Origin: Roseivivax isoporae LMG 25204
Lineage (GTDB): Bacteria > Pseudomonadota > Alphaproteobacteria > Rhodobacterales > Rhodobacteraceae
Direction of reading: 5' to 3'
DNA length: 64,000 nt
NCBI RefSeq assembly: GCF_000521865.1
Contig: NZ_JAME01000010.1
Coordinates: forward strand, 62,001 to 126,000
In this document: piece after piece, positions 50,024-58,898 of the stretch
Layout: the number at the start of each line of letters is the position of its first letter
Numbering within the stretch: position 1 is the stretch's first letter
The notes under the pieces: model-generated
What the model saw: the letters and a program-made list of their open reading frames with translations, nothing else
Told to the model about the DNA's origin: nothing
The model's database searches: none
Position numbers and translations under genes: made by a program

Positions 50024-51829
50024 TTGGCCAAGCGCCCTGACCGCCCCCAGATGCCGAACCCCGACAGCGAGAAGATGCCACAGATCGCCGAAACCATCCG
50101 TTCCGGACATTCCATACCGGCCGCACCCGATGCGCAGGCCGGCGCGGAACTGGAACGCGTCGTCGGTTTCCTGAGCGATCTGTGCCTCGAACTCGATACC
50201 TCGCTGGACCCCACCACGCCGAACCCCCACCTGAACATGATCCTGCACCTGCTGCGCGGTCATTTCGAGGGCCGCCTTGTGTCGGCCTCGTCCATGGTGG
50301 ACGCGGCGCAGGTTCCCTACGCCACCGGCATGCGCAAGCTCGGCCACCTGCAGGAGGCGGGCCTCGTCGAGCAGCGCCCGCGCACGCGCACCGGCAAGAG
50401 CTTCTCGCTGCATCCGAGCGAGCGGCTGCTGTCGGGGTTCAACCAGCTTGCCGTGCGCATCGACCGCCTCGGCCGGGCGACCTTCGGCGCGGGCGCGCGC
50501 AAGGCCGCGCCGGACGACTACTATTTCGGCGATTCCTACGTGCCCGGCCAGACGATGATCCCGCCGCTCGCGGCGCTGCCGCGCCCGCTGAAACTGGCCG
50601 GCGGCCTGCGCATCCTCGTGCACGGCGACCCGACCTTCATGGTCATGGGCAACCTCAAGCGCCAGTTCGAGCAGCTCGTCGGCACCAACATCCAGCAGCG
50701 CGCGTTCTCGATCGACCGGCTGCGCGAGGAGGCACTGCGCAACGCCCAGCGCACCCGCAGCCAGTACGACCTGATCGCGGTCGACCTTCCCTGGCTCGGC
50801 GAGTTCGTCGACCGCGGCGTGATCCGTCCGCTGCCCTCGGTCATGGACGTCTCGCGGCTCGACCCGGGCGACTTCCACACCGCGGGCTGGCGCGCGGCGC
50901 ACTGGGATGGCGTGCCCTACGGCGTCCCGAGCCAGACCACGCCCGAGCTCATGTTCTACCGCAAGGACTGGTTCGCCCGCGACGGGCTCGAGCCGCCCAC
51001 CACCACGGCGCGCGTGCTGGAGGCGGCGGCGCGCTACCACGACCCGCGCGCGGGCCGGTACGGGGTCGCGTGGAACGCCGCCCGCGGCACCGCGCTCGGG
51101 CACACCTTCATGATGACGAGCGCGGCCTTCGGCCAGCCGATGCTCGACCTCGACGAGATCGCGGGCGGCTACGATGCCGACCGGCTGGCGCACCGCCGCT
51201 TCCGCCCGATGCTCGACACGCCCCGCGCGCTCGACGCCGCGCGCTACCTCGTGGAGCTCATGCGCTATTCGCCGCCCGACATCCTGTCGATGTCCTGGTA
51301 CGAGCGCATCCGCCCCTATGCCGCGGGCAAGGTCGCGATGGCCTACGGCTACACCCTGCTCGCCCCCTATTTCGAGCTCGACGAGACCTGCCCCGCGCAC
51401 GGCAATTCGGGCTACCTGCCGCATCCGCACGGGCCCGAGGGCGCGCCCATCGCGCCGGTCGGGGGCTACGTGCTGTGCGTGCCCTCGAACCTCTCGCCCG
51501 AGCGCATCGACGACGCCGTCGACGCGCTCTGCGTCTTCACCTCGCCCGCGGCGCAGAAGCTTTATGCCCAGAACGGCAGCCGCACCTCGCCGCGCTACTC
51601 GGTCGGCGCCGATCCCGAGGTGCGCCGGCTGTCGCCGATCTTCGAGCTCGTGGACCAGATGTCGTGGCGCGACGAGCTGCAGTTCTGGCCGCGCCCGCCG
51701 ATCCCGCAGGTGTCCGAGATCATCCGCATCTGCGGCACCGAACTGCACGACATGCTGCGCGGCCTCGCCGCGCCGGAGGAGGCACTCGCCCGCGCGCAGG
51801 CACGGGCCGAGGAAGCATTACGGAAATGA
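50024..51829 (+). CDS. Regulator-like fusion: winged helix plus cytoplasmic solute-binding domain
   Basis: A 601-residue protein with TTG start at 50024, 8 bases after AAGGAG (50010-50015). There is no signal peptide or membrane segment. Residues about 70-135 look like a winged helix of MarR type (SASSMVDAAQVPYATGMRKL, then a wing QRPRTRTGKSFSL). Residues about 192-560 read as an ABC sugar-binding protein of the SBP_bac_1 (maltose-binding-like) class: LRILVHGDPTFMVMGNLKRQ, GVPYGVPSQTTPELMFYRKD, GKVAMAYGYTLLAP and a C-terminal lobe. Thus a solute-binding domain appears to be used inside the cell as the ligand sensor of a transcription factor. It faces a large perfect inverted repeat and heads the catabolic genes, so it is probably their regulator. 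Confidence 0.75.
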   Translation: MAKRPDRPQMPNPDSEKMPQIAETIRSGHSIPAAPDAQAGAELERVVGFLSDLCLELDTSLDPTTPNPHLNMILHLLRGHFEGRLVSASSMVDAAQVPYATGMRKLGHLQEAGLVEQRPRTRTGKSFSLHPSERLLSGFNQLAVRIDRLGRATFGAGARKAAPDDYYFGDSYVPGQTMIPPLAALPRPLKLAGGLRILVHGDPTFMVMGNLKRQFEQLVGTNIQQRAFSIDRLREEALRNAQRTRSQYDLIAVDLPWLGEFVDRGVIRPLPSVMDVSRLDPGDFHTAGWRAAHWDGVPYGVPSQTTPELMFYRKDWFARDGLEPPTTTARVLEAAARYHDPRAGRYGVAWNAARGTALGHTFMMTSAAFGQPMLDLDEIAGGYDADRLAHRRFRPMLDTPRALDAARYLVELMRYSPPDILSMSWYERIRPYAAGKVAMAYGYTLLAPYFELDETCPAHGNSGYLPHPHGPEGAPIAPVGGYVLCVPSNLSPERIDDAVDALCVFTSPAAQKLYAQNGSRTSPRYSVGADPEVRRLSPIFELVDQMSWRDELQFWPRPPIPQVSEIIRICGTELHDMLRGLAAPEEALARAQARAEEALRK

Positions 51830-51848
51830 GTCACTCAGGGAGGACACC

Positions 51849-52655
51849 ATGGACCCCAACCGCCTGAAGGGTAAGAACATCCTGATCACAGGGGCCGGCC
51901 GCGGCATGGGCGCCGCAAATGCCGAGCACTTCGCGGCGCAGGGCGCCAATGTCTGCCTGGGCGATCTCGATCTCGACGCGGCCCAGGGCGTCGCGGACGG
52001 CATCAACGGCCACGGCAACGGCCGCGCCATCGCCGTGCGCATGGACGTGACCTCGCGCGAGGACAATGCCGCCGCCGTCGCCGCCACGGTCGAGGCCTTC
52101 GGCATGATCAATGTCGGCCTCTTCAATGCCGGCCTCAACAAGCCCCGGTTCTTCATGGACATCGATGAGGACAACTGGGACATGATCATGAACGTGAACA
52201 CCAAGGCGATGTGGCTCGGCATGCAGGAGACCGCGCGCCAGATGATCGCCCAGGGCAAGCAGGACTATCCCTACAAGCTCATCAACGTGGGAAGCATCGC
52301 CAGCCGCAAGCCGCTGGTCGACGTCACGGTCTACTGCACCTCGAAATACGGCTGCCTCGCGCTCACGCATTGCGGCGCGGTAGCGCTGAGCGAGCACAAC
52401 ATCACCGTGAACGGCTACGCCCCTGGCGTGGTGGTCACCCCGCTCTGGGAACAGCTCGACAAGGACCTCGTCGACATCGGGTTCAAGCAGCGCGAGGGCC
52501 AAGCCTACGACGACATCGTGCGCGACGCGCTGCAGATCAAGCGCGTCTCCTATCCCGACGACGTCACCGGCACGGCCGCCTTCCTCGCCAGTTCCGACAG
52601 CGACTACATGACCGGCCAGATGATCCACATCGATGGCGGCTGGTGCATCCAGTAA
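51849..52655 (+). CDS. Short-chain dehydrogenase, second acetoin reductase-like SDR
   Basis: A 268-residue SDR with cofactor motif TGAGRGMG, catalytic Ser-Tyr-Lys (NVGSIASRKPL, YCTSK) and the C-terminal strings TPLWEQLDKDLVDIG and SDYMTGQMIHIDGGW. It is a paralog of the SDR at 47947. Compared with that one, the usual NNAG is FNAG. It is 19 bases after the regulator stop, with GGGAGGA before ATG 51849. The two paralogs may oxidise different carbons or different stereochemistry of one substrate; this is inference. Confidence 0.87.
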   Translation: MDPNRLKGKNILITGAGRGMGAANAEHFAAQGANVCLGDLDLDAAQGVADGINGHGNGRAIAVRMDVTSREDNAAAVAATVEAFGMINVGLFNAGLNKPRFFMDIDEDNWDMIMNVNTKAMWLGMQETARQMIAQGKQDYPYKLINVGSIASRKPLVDVTVYCTSKYGCLALTHCGAVALSEHNITVNGYAPGVVVTPLWEQLDKDLVDIGFKQREGQAYDDIVRDALQIKRVSYPDDVTGTAAFLASSDSDYMTGQMIHIDGGWCIQ

Positions 52656-52723
52656 CCCGCTGAATTTCCTACAATCCAGACCATTTCCCGGGTGCAGGCG
52701 ACGGCACCCGTCAGGAGGATCCC

Positions 52724-54022
52724 ATGTCTCGCGCACTGATGCCCAACCTGCTCACGCCGCAGGATCTCGAACCGAACTGGAAGTGGGAGGGCCGCATTCC
52801 CGCCTGGGGCCACACCTCGGTCGACTTCGAGCGCCGCATCGACCACGACCGCCTGCGCCGCTACCGGCTGGCGCGCACCCGGCAGTCGCTCCAGGCCTCG
52901 CAGGCCGGCTCGCTGCTGCTCTTCGACGTGAACAACATCCGCTATGTCAGCGCCACGAAGATCGGCGAGTGGGAACGGGACAAGATGTGCCGCTTCTGCC
53001 TGCTGACCGGTGACGACAGCCCCTATGTCTGGGATTTCGGGTCGGCCGCGGTGCATCACCAGAAGTATTCCGACTGGCTCGAGCCCGATCACTGCCTCGC
53101 CGGCGTCGTCGGCATGCGCGGCACGATCCCGCCGGAATTCGGGCTGATGCGCAAATACGCCAAGATGATCGCCCAGCTGATCAAGGATGCGGGCATGGCC
53201 GACATGCCGGTGGGCGTCGACTACGCCGAGACCGCCATGTTCCACGCGCTGCAGGAAGAGGGCCTGCACGTGGTGGACGGCCAGCAGATCATGCTGGCGG
53301 CGCGCGAGATCAAGAACTGGGACGAGATCCAGCTGCTCACGCAGGCGGCGAGCATGGTCGACGGCGTCTACCACATGATCTACGAGGAGCTGAAGCCGGG
53401 CGTGCGCGAGAACGACATCGTCGCGCTGTCCAACAAGATGCTCTACGAGATGGGCTCGGACGACGTCGAGGCGATCAACGCGATCTCGGGCGAGCGCTGC
53501 AACCCGCATCCGCACAACTTCACCGACCGCTACTTCCGCCCCGGCGACCAGGCGTTCTTCGACATCCTGCAGAGCTACCAGGGCTACCGGACGTGCTATT
53601 ACCGCACGTTCAACATCGGCCGCGCGACACCGGCGCAGACCGATGCCTACGTGAAGGCGCGCGAGTGGATCGACGCGGCCATCGCCATGATCAAGCCGGG
53701 CGTCAGCACCGACAAGGTCGCCGCGGTCTGGCCTAAAGCCGAGGAGTTCGGCTTCCCGAGCGAGGACGCTGCCTTCGGCCTGCAGTTCGGCCACGGGCTC
53801 GGCCTTGCGCTGCACGAGCGGCCGATCATCAGCCGCGCGGTGTCGCTCGACCACCCGATGGAGATCCAGACCGGCATGGTCTTCGCGCTCGAGACCTACT
53901 GCCCGGCCGCCGACGGCTATTCCGCCGCGCGGATCGAGGAGGAGGTCGTGGTGACCGACACGGGCGTCGAGGTGATCAGCCTGTTCCCCGCCGAGGAACT
54001 GCCCATCGCCAACCGCTACTGA
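52724..54022 (+). CDS. M24 (pita-bread) family protein with an altered metal site
   Basis: A 432-residue protein with the creatinase/prolidase fold; the family also includes methionine aminopeptidase and the DMSP lyase DddP. Aligning its C-terminal half by eye to the five M24 metal ligands gives Asp280 (FFDIL), then Cys291 where the second Asp is expected (GYRTCYYRTF, same 11-residue spacing as D97/D108 of E. coli methionine aminopeptidase), His357 (FGHGLG), Glu390 (ALETY) and Glu405 or 406 (RIEEEV). Four ligands are kept and one is Cys, so it may bind one metal or act as a non-peptidase hydrolase or lyase. It is separated from the SDR by 68 bases and belongs to the same catabolic gene series. 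Confidence 0.8.
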   Translation: MSRALMPNLLTPQDLEPNWKWEGRIPAWGHTSVDFERRIDHDRLRRYRLARTRQSLQASQAGSLLLFDVNNIRYVSATKIGEWERDKMCRFCLLTGDDSPYVWDFGSAAVHHQKYSDWLEPDHCLAGVVGMRGTIPPEFGLMRKYAKMIAQLIKDAGMADMPVGVDYAETAMFHALQEEGLHVVDGQQIMLAAREIKNWDEIQLLTQAASMVDGVYHMIYEELKPGVRENDIVALSNKMLYEMGSDDVEAINAISGERCNPHPHNFTDRYFRPGDQAFFDILQSYQGYRTCYYRTFNIGRATPAQTDAYVKAREWIDAAIAMIKPGVSTDKVAAVWPKAEEFGFPSEDAAFGLQFGHGLGLALHERPIISRAVSLDHPMEIQTGMVFALETYCPAADGYSAARIEEEVVVTDTGVEVISLFPAEELPIANRY

Positions 54023-54034
54023 CCGTCCACGGCG

Positions 54035-54088
54035 GCGGGGGGCTTTCCGCCCCCCGCACCCCCCGAGGATATTTTCACCAAGAAGAAG
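54035..54088 (+). repeat. Hairpin plus CCCCGAGGATATTTT element of a Rhodobacteraceae-type repeat
   Basis: GCGGGGGGC (54035-54043), TTTCC, GCCCCCCGC (54049-54057), directly followed by ACCCCCCGAGGATATTTT and then CACCAAGAAGAAG (to 54088). I remember closely similar strings between genes of many Roseobacter-group genomes, so I treat it as a copy of a dispersed intergenic element, probably acting as a terminator. It is the only copy seen here and separates the M24 gene from the E1 alpha gene. Confidence 0.5.
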
Positions 54089-54128
54089 ACAGGGCGCGCG
54101 CGGCGCGCGCCACGGGAGGATCCCCGTC

Positions 54129-55100
54129 ATGGGCAAGACGAACACCGAGGACTACCTGCGGATGTACCGCCAGATGGTGCGCATCCGGACCTTCGAGGAC
54201 AACGCCAACCAGCTCTACCTCTCGGCCAAGATGCCGGGGCTGACGCACATGTATTCCGGCGAGGAGGCGGTCGCCGTGGGCCTCTGCGAGGCGCTCACCG
54301 ACACCGACCGCATCACCTCGACCCATCGCGGCCACGGCCATTGCGTGGCGAAGGGCGCGGCGTTCCGCGAGATGTTCTGCGAGCTTCTCGGCAAGGCCGA
54401 GGGGTATTGCCGCGGCAAGGGCGGCTCGATGCACATCGCCGACCAGAGCCATGGCAATCTCGGCGCGAACGCCATCGTCGGCGGCTCCATGGGCATCGCC
54501 ACGGGATCGGCGCTGCGGGCCAAGCTTCTCGGGCAGGACGACGTGACCGTGTGCTTCTTCGGCGACGGGGCGACCGCGCAGGGGCTGCTCTACGAGGTCA
54601 TGAACATGGCGGCGCTGTGGAAGCTGCCGGTGATCTATGCCTGCGAGAACAACGGCTATTCCGAGTATACCCGCACCGACGAGATCGCCGCGGGCTCGAT
54701 CACCGCGCGCGCCGAGGCCTTCGGGATCGAGGCGCACCAGGTCGACGGCCAGGACGTCCTGGCGGTGAACGCGCTCGCGCGGGACCTCGTGGCGCGGGCA
54801 CGCAAGGGCGAGGGCCCGTTCTTCGTCGAGCTCATGACCTACCGCTACCACGGGCACCACGTGGGCGACATCAACCGCGAATACTACCGCTCGAAGGACG
54901 AGGAGAAGGACTGGAAGGAGAACCGCGACCCCATCATCCGCTTCCGCGCCCACCTGGTCAGCGAGGGCATCGCCACCGAGGAGGAGATCGAGGCGATGAA
55001 CGCCGAGATCGAGGCCGACGCCGCGGAGGCCGTCGCCTATGCCGAGAAGGCCCCCTACCCGCCGGCCGACGAGGTCGACATGCACGTCTACGCGGACTGA
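54129..55100 (+). CDS. TPP-dependent dehydrogenase E1 alpha subunit (acetoin/pyruvate type)
   Basis: A 323-residue protein homologous to AcoA and PdhA. The thiamine diphosphate motif runs from GDG at 145-147 to NN at 174-175 (FGDGATAQG to ACENNGYS). The conserved YSGEEAVAVGL and HRGHGHCVAKG strings, and R-Y-H-G-H-H in the phosphorylation-loop area, are also present. With the beta subunit it decarboxylates a 2-oxo acid or cleaves an alpha-hydroxyketone, passing the acyl group to a lipoyl domain. Start ATG 54129 is 10 bases after GGGAGGA. First of five genes encoding a dehydrogenase complex. Confidence 0.93.
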   Translation: MGKTNTEDYLRMYRQMVRIRTFEDNANQLYLSAKMPGLTHMYSGEEAVAVGLCEALTDTDRITSTHRGHGHCVAKGAAFREMFCELLGKAEGYCRGKGGSMHIADQSHGNLGANAIVGGSMGIATGSALRAKLLGQDDVTVCFFGDGATAQGLLYEVMNMAALWKLPVIYACENNGYSEYTRTDEIAAGSITARAEAFGIEAHQVDGQDVLAVNALARDLVARARKGEGPFFVELMTYRYHGHHVGDINREYYRSKDEEKDWKENRDPIIRFRAHLVSEGIATEEEIEAMNAEIEADAAEAVAYAEKAPYPPADEVDMHVYAD

Positions 55101-55111
55101 GGAGCAGCCCC

Positions 55112-56107
55112 ATGCGTCAGATCACCCTGTCCCAGGCCGTGAACGAGGCCATCGCCGAAGAGATGCGGCGCGATCCCGCGGTCTTCCTCATGGGCGAGGA
55201 CGTGGCCGAGGCCGGCACGCCCTTCAAGGTCCTGTCGGGGCTCGTGGAGGAGTTCGGCACCGCGCGCGTCATCGACACGCCGATCTCGGAGCCGGGCTTC
55301 GTCGGCATGGCGGTCGGCGCCGCCATGACCGGCGCGCGGCCCATCGTCGACCTGATGTTCGGCGACTTCATCTACCTGGTGATGGACCAGCTCTGCAACC
55401 AGGCGGCCAAGCAGCACTACATGTCGGGCGGCAAGCTGACCGTGCCCATGGTGCTGCGCACCAACATGGGCGCGACGCGGCGCTCGGCGGCGCAGCACTC
55501 GCAGTCGCTGCAGGCGCTCGTGGCGCACATCCCCGGCCTCAAGGTGGCGATGCCGTCCTCGGCCTACGAGGCGAAGGGGCTGATGAAGACGGCGATCCGG
55601 GACAACAACCCGGTCGTCATCTTCGAGGACAAGCTCATGTACCAGGACAAGGCCGAGGTGCCGGAGGAGGAATACCTCATCCCCTTCGGCGAGGCGCACG
55701 TGAAGCGCGCGGGACGCGACATCACGCTGATCGGGACCTCGTCCATGGTGCAGGTGGCCGAGAAGGCGGCGGCCCTGCTCGCCGCGGACGGCATCGAGGC
55801 CGAGGTCATTGACCCGCGCACCCTCGTGCCGCTCGACGAGGCGACGCTGCTCGAGAGCGTGCGCCGGACGAGCCGCGCCATCGTCATCGACGAGGGCCAC
55901 CAGAGCTACGGCGTGACGGCCGAGATCGCGAGCCGGCTCAACGAGAAGGCGTTCTACCATCTCGACGCGCCGGTCCTGCGCATGGGCGCCATGGACGTGC
56001 CGGTGCCGTTCTCGCCCGCGCTCGAGGATCTGACCGTGCCCACGCCCGAAGGCGTGGCCGAGGCGGCGCGGCGGCTCTGCGGCGGGGAGATGATCCATGC
56101 CGCATGA
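55112..56107 (+). CDS. TPP-dependent dehydrogenase E1 beta subunit
   Basis: A 331-residue transketolase-like beta subunit: ALSQAV-type start (MRQITLSQAVNEAIAEEMRR), GEDVAEAGTPFKVLSGL with the Glu that activates thiamine in this family, DTPISEPGFVGMAVGAA, and the C-terminal domain with DPRTLVPLD and DEGHQSYG. It is 11 bases after the alpha subunit and overlaps the lipoyl protein gene by 11 bases. The similarity is to AcoB/PdhB; the acetoin type is favoured because of the flanking acetoin reductase-like SDRs, but a pyruvate or branched 2-oxo acid complex is also possible. Confidence 0.92.
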   Translation: MRQITLSQAVNEAIAEEMRRDPAVFLMGEDVAEAGTPFKVLSGLVEEFGTARVIDTPISEPGFVGMAVGAAMTGARPIVDLMFGDFIYLVMDQLCNQAAKQHYMSGGKLTVPMVLRTNMGATRRSAAQHSQSLQALVAHIPGLKVAMPSSAYEAKGLMKTAIRDNNPVVIFEDKLMYQDKAEVPEEEYLIPFGEAHVKRAGRDITLIGTSSMVQVAEKAAALLAADGIEAEVIDPRTLVPLDEATLLESVRRTSRAIVIDEGHQSYGVTAEIASRLNEKAFYHLDAPVLRMGAMDVPVPFSPALEDLTVPTPEGVAEAARRLCGGEMIHAA

Positions 56108-57425
56108 GGTGACGATGCCGCAGCTCGGCATGGCGCAGGATGCCGGGCGGCTCGTCGCCTGGCTGAAGCGCCCGGGCGAGGCGGTGCGCAAGGGCGACGC
56201 GCTCTTCGAGGTCGAGACCGACAAGGCCACGATGGAGGTCGAGGCCCAGCGCGACGGTTACCTGACCGGGGTGGCGGCGGCGGAGGGCGACGACGTGCCC
56301 GTGGGCCGGGTGATCGCGCGGATCACGGACAGCGCCGAGGAGGAGGCGCCGGCGGCGGCGTCCCCGGCGGAGGCGGAAACGGCGGGCGCGGACGCCACGG
56401 CCGGCACCCCGGACGACCTGCCCGACGGGCGCGCGGTGACCATGCCGCAGCTCGGCATGGCGCAGGATGCGGGGCTTCTCGTCACGTGGTCGGTGACGCT
56501 CGGCGACAGGGTCGGGCCCGACGACACGCTCTTCGAGGTCGAGACGGACAAGAGCACCATGGAGGTGCCCGCGGGCGCGGCGGGCTACCTCGCCGCGACG
56601 CTGGCCGAGCCGGGAGAGGAGGTGCCGGTGGGCCAGCCGGTGGCGATCCTCACCGAGGATGCGCCCGGGCGCACGGTCGCGCGGAGCCGCGCGGAGGCGC
56701 CTGCCCCGGCCGCTGCCGCTGCCCCGGCCGCGGCCCCGGAGGACGCGCCCGCGCCCGACACCTGCAGGGTGCCCGCGGCGGCGGCGGCCTCCGCGCGCGG
56801 CGCGTCGGGGGACCGCATCCTCGCCTCGCCCAAGGCGCGGCGGCTCGCGCTGGAGCGCGGGCTCGACCTGCAGCGGCTGGTCGACGCGGGACATCCGCAG
56901 CCCTTCCACGTGCGCGATCTCGAGGCACTGGCAGCCCTGCCCGCGCCCTCCGCGGCCCCGGCCGCCGCACCCGCCGCGGCGATGCTGCGCCTGACCGCAG
57001 AGACCCGCGCCGACGGCGTGCCGGCCTTCGCGGGCTGGGCGGCCGCGACCTGCGGTCTCGACGATGCGCGCGCGCTCCTCGCCGGGTTCGCGGGCGCGGG
57101 GTTCGGGGCGGACGGCGTCGTGCACGTCGAGGTCCGCGATCTCGCCGGGACGGCGTGCTACGCCGTACCGCCGACGCGGCGGCTCGGAGAGGTCCGCGCG
57201 GCCGAGGCGGCCCCCGACCTCGTCCTGCGCGACCTGCGGGCGACGCGGCTCTCGGGGCTCGAGACCGGGCCGGGCGCGGCGCCGGTCCTGACGCTCCTCT
57301 CCGGGGGCGCAGGCGTCGTCCTCACGCTCGAGGCGGCGGCGGGGCAGATCGACCCGCAGGACGCGATCCGCCTGCTTTCCGATTTCGCGGGCCGCATCGA
57401 AGACCCGATGCGGCACCTGCTCTGA
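56097..57425 (+). CDS. Di-lipoyl, E1/E3-binding protein with degenerate E2 C-terminus
   Basis: A 442-residue protein. It has two lipoyl domains with the modifiable lysines at K43 and K152 (both VETDK), each begun by the same MPQLGMAQDAG string. A Pro/Ala linker (about 195-235) and a peripheral-subunit-binding domain (about 241-278, ILASPKARRLALERGLDLQR) follow. The last 150 residues are shaped like a shortened acyltransferase domain but contain no H-x-x-x-D/N-G motif, so no catalysis is expected. Acyltransferase activity is supplied by the separate gene at 58899. The arrangement resembles the non-catalytic E3-binding protein of mitochondrial pyruvate dehydrogenase. Overlaps the E1 beta gene by 11 bases. 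Confidence 0.85.
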   Translation: MPHEVTMPQLGMAQDAGRLVAWLKRPGEAVRKGDALFEVETDKATMEVEAQRDGYLTGVAAAEGDDVPVGRVIARITDSAEEEAPAAASPAEAETAGADATAGTPDDLPDGRAVTMPQLGMAQDAGLLVTWSVTLGDRVGPDDTLFEVETDKSTMEVPAGAAGYLAATLAEPGEEVPVGQPVAILTEDAPGRTVARSRAEAPAPAAAAAPAAAPEDAPAPDTCRVPAAAAASARGASGDRILASPKARRLALERGLDLQRLVDAGHPQPFHVRDLEALAALPAPSAAPAAAPAAAMLRLTAETRADGVPAFAGWAAATCGLDDARALLAGFAGAGFGADGVVHVEVRDLAGTACYAVPPTRRLGEVRAAEAAPDLVLRDLRATRLSGLETGPGAAPVLTLLSGGAGVVLTLEAAAGQIDPQDAIRLLSDFAGRIEDPMRHLL

Positions 57426-57441
57426 CACGAGGACCCCTCCG

Positions 57442-58893
57442 ATGACCAAGCACGGACACAAGATCGACCCGCTTCACACCGACCTCTGGATCGACGGCGC
57501 GTGGCGCGCCGCCGAGACCCGCTTCGACGTGGTGAACCCCGCGACCGAGGAAGTGCTGGCCTCCGTGGCGTCGGCGGACATCGCCGACGCCGACGCGGCC
57601 CTCGATGCGGCCGAGCGCGCGATGGCCGAGTGGGCCGCGCGCACGCCGCGGGCGCGGTCCGAGGTGCTGCGCCGGGCGTGGGAGCTGATGACCGGCCGGC
57701 TCGAGCAGTTCGCGCATCTCATCACGCTCGAGAACGGCAAGGCCCGCGCCGACGCCGTGGGCGAGGCGACCTACGCCGCCGAGTTCTTCCGCTGGTTCGC
57801 GGAGGAGGCGGTGCGCGCCGACGGCATGGTGACGCGCGCACCGGCATCGGGCGCCCGAATCCTCGTGCAGCACAGGCCTGCGGGGCTCGCGGTGCTGGTG
57901 ACGCCTTGGAACTACCCCGCCGCCATGGGCACGCGGAAGATCGCGCCGGCGCTCGCGGCGGGCTGCGGGGTGGTGATCAAGCCCGCCTCAGAGACGCCGC
58001 TGACCATGCTGGCGCTGATGCCGCTCCTCGAGGAGGCGGGCGTGCCGAAGGGGCTCGTGAACGTTCTGCCCTCGCGGCGGACGGGGCCGCTCGTCGATCA
58101 CATGCTGCACGATCCGCGGGTGCGGGTGGTCAGCTTCACCGGGTCCACGGGCGTCGGGCGGACGCTGCTCAGGTCCGCGGCGGACCAGGTGCTGAAGCCG
58201 GCGATGGAGCTGGGCGGGAACGCGCCGCTCATCGTCTTCGACGACGCCGATCTCGACGTCGCGGTCGAGGGCACGATGCTTGCCAAGATGCGCAATCTCG
58301 GCGAGGCCTGCACCGCGGCGAACCGCATCTACGTGCACGAGCGCGTGGCCGCGGATTATACCCGCCGGCTCACGGAGCGGATGGCGGCGCTCAAGGTCGG
58401 GGACGGCACCGATCCCACCGTGGACGTGGGCCCGCTGGTCAACGCGCAGACCCGCGACAAGGTGGCGGAGTTCGTGGCCGACGCGGTGGCGCGCGGCGCC
58501 CGCGTCGAGTGCGGCGGCACCGTGCCCGAGGGCAAGGGCTACTTCTACCCGCCCACCGTCCTGTCGAACGTGCCGGGCGATGCGGACTGCGTGCACGACG
58601 AGATCTTCGGCCCCGTGGCGGCGCTGCAGACCTTCACCGACACCGAGGACGTGATCGCCCGGGCGAACGACACCGAATACGGCCTCGTCGCCTACGTCTT
58701 CTCGGAGGATTTCAGGCGCGCGCTGCAGGTCTGCGAACGGCTCGACTACGGCATGGTGGGGCTCAACCGCGGGCTTGTCTCGGACCCGGCGGCGCCCTTC
58801 GGCGGCACCAAACAATCGGGCCTCGGGCGCGAGGGCGGCCACGAGGGCATGCTCGAGTTCATGGAAACCCAATACATCTCGGCAAGCTGGTGA
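57442..58893 (+). CDS. NAD(P)+ aldehyde dehydrogenase, GabD-like
   Basis: A 483-residue aldehyde dehydrogenase with all active-site elements: TPWNYPAAMGTRKIAPALAA, FTGSTGVGR cofactor loop, catalytic Glu in MELGGNAP and catalytic Cys in NLGEACTAANRIYVHE, followed by EIFGPV and a GGTKQSGLGREGG tail. It belongs to the succinate-semialdehyde dehydrogenase-like subgroup. Within the operon it probably oxidises the aldehyde released by TPP-dependent cleavage or a later intermediate. It is 16 bases after the lipoyl protein and 5 before the acyltransferase. Confidence 0.92.
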   Translation: MTKHGHKIDPLHTDLWIDGAWRAAETRFDVVNPATEEVLASVASADIADADAALDAAERAMAEWAARTPRARSEVLRRAWELMTGRLEQFAHLITLENGKARADAVGEATYAAEFFRWFAEEAVRADGMVTRAPASGARILVQHRPAGLAVLVTPWNYPAAMGTRKIAPALAAGCGVVIKPASETPLTMLALMPLLEEAGVPKGLVNVLPSRRTGPLVDHMLHDPRVRVVSFTGSTGVGRTLLRSAADQVLKPAMELGGNAPLIVFDDADLDVAVEGTMLAKMRNLGEACTAANRIYVHERVAADYTRRLTERMAALKVGDGTDPTVDVGPLVNAQTRDKVAEFVADAVARGARVECGGTVPEGKGYFYPPTVLSNVPGDADCVHDEIFGPVAALQTFTDTEDVIARANDTEYGLVAYVFSEDFRRALQVCERLDYGMVGLNRGLVSDPAAPFGGTKQSGLGREGGHEGMLEFMETQYISASW

Positions 58894-58898
58894 GCGCC

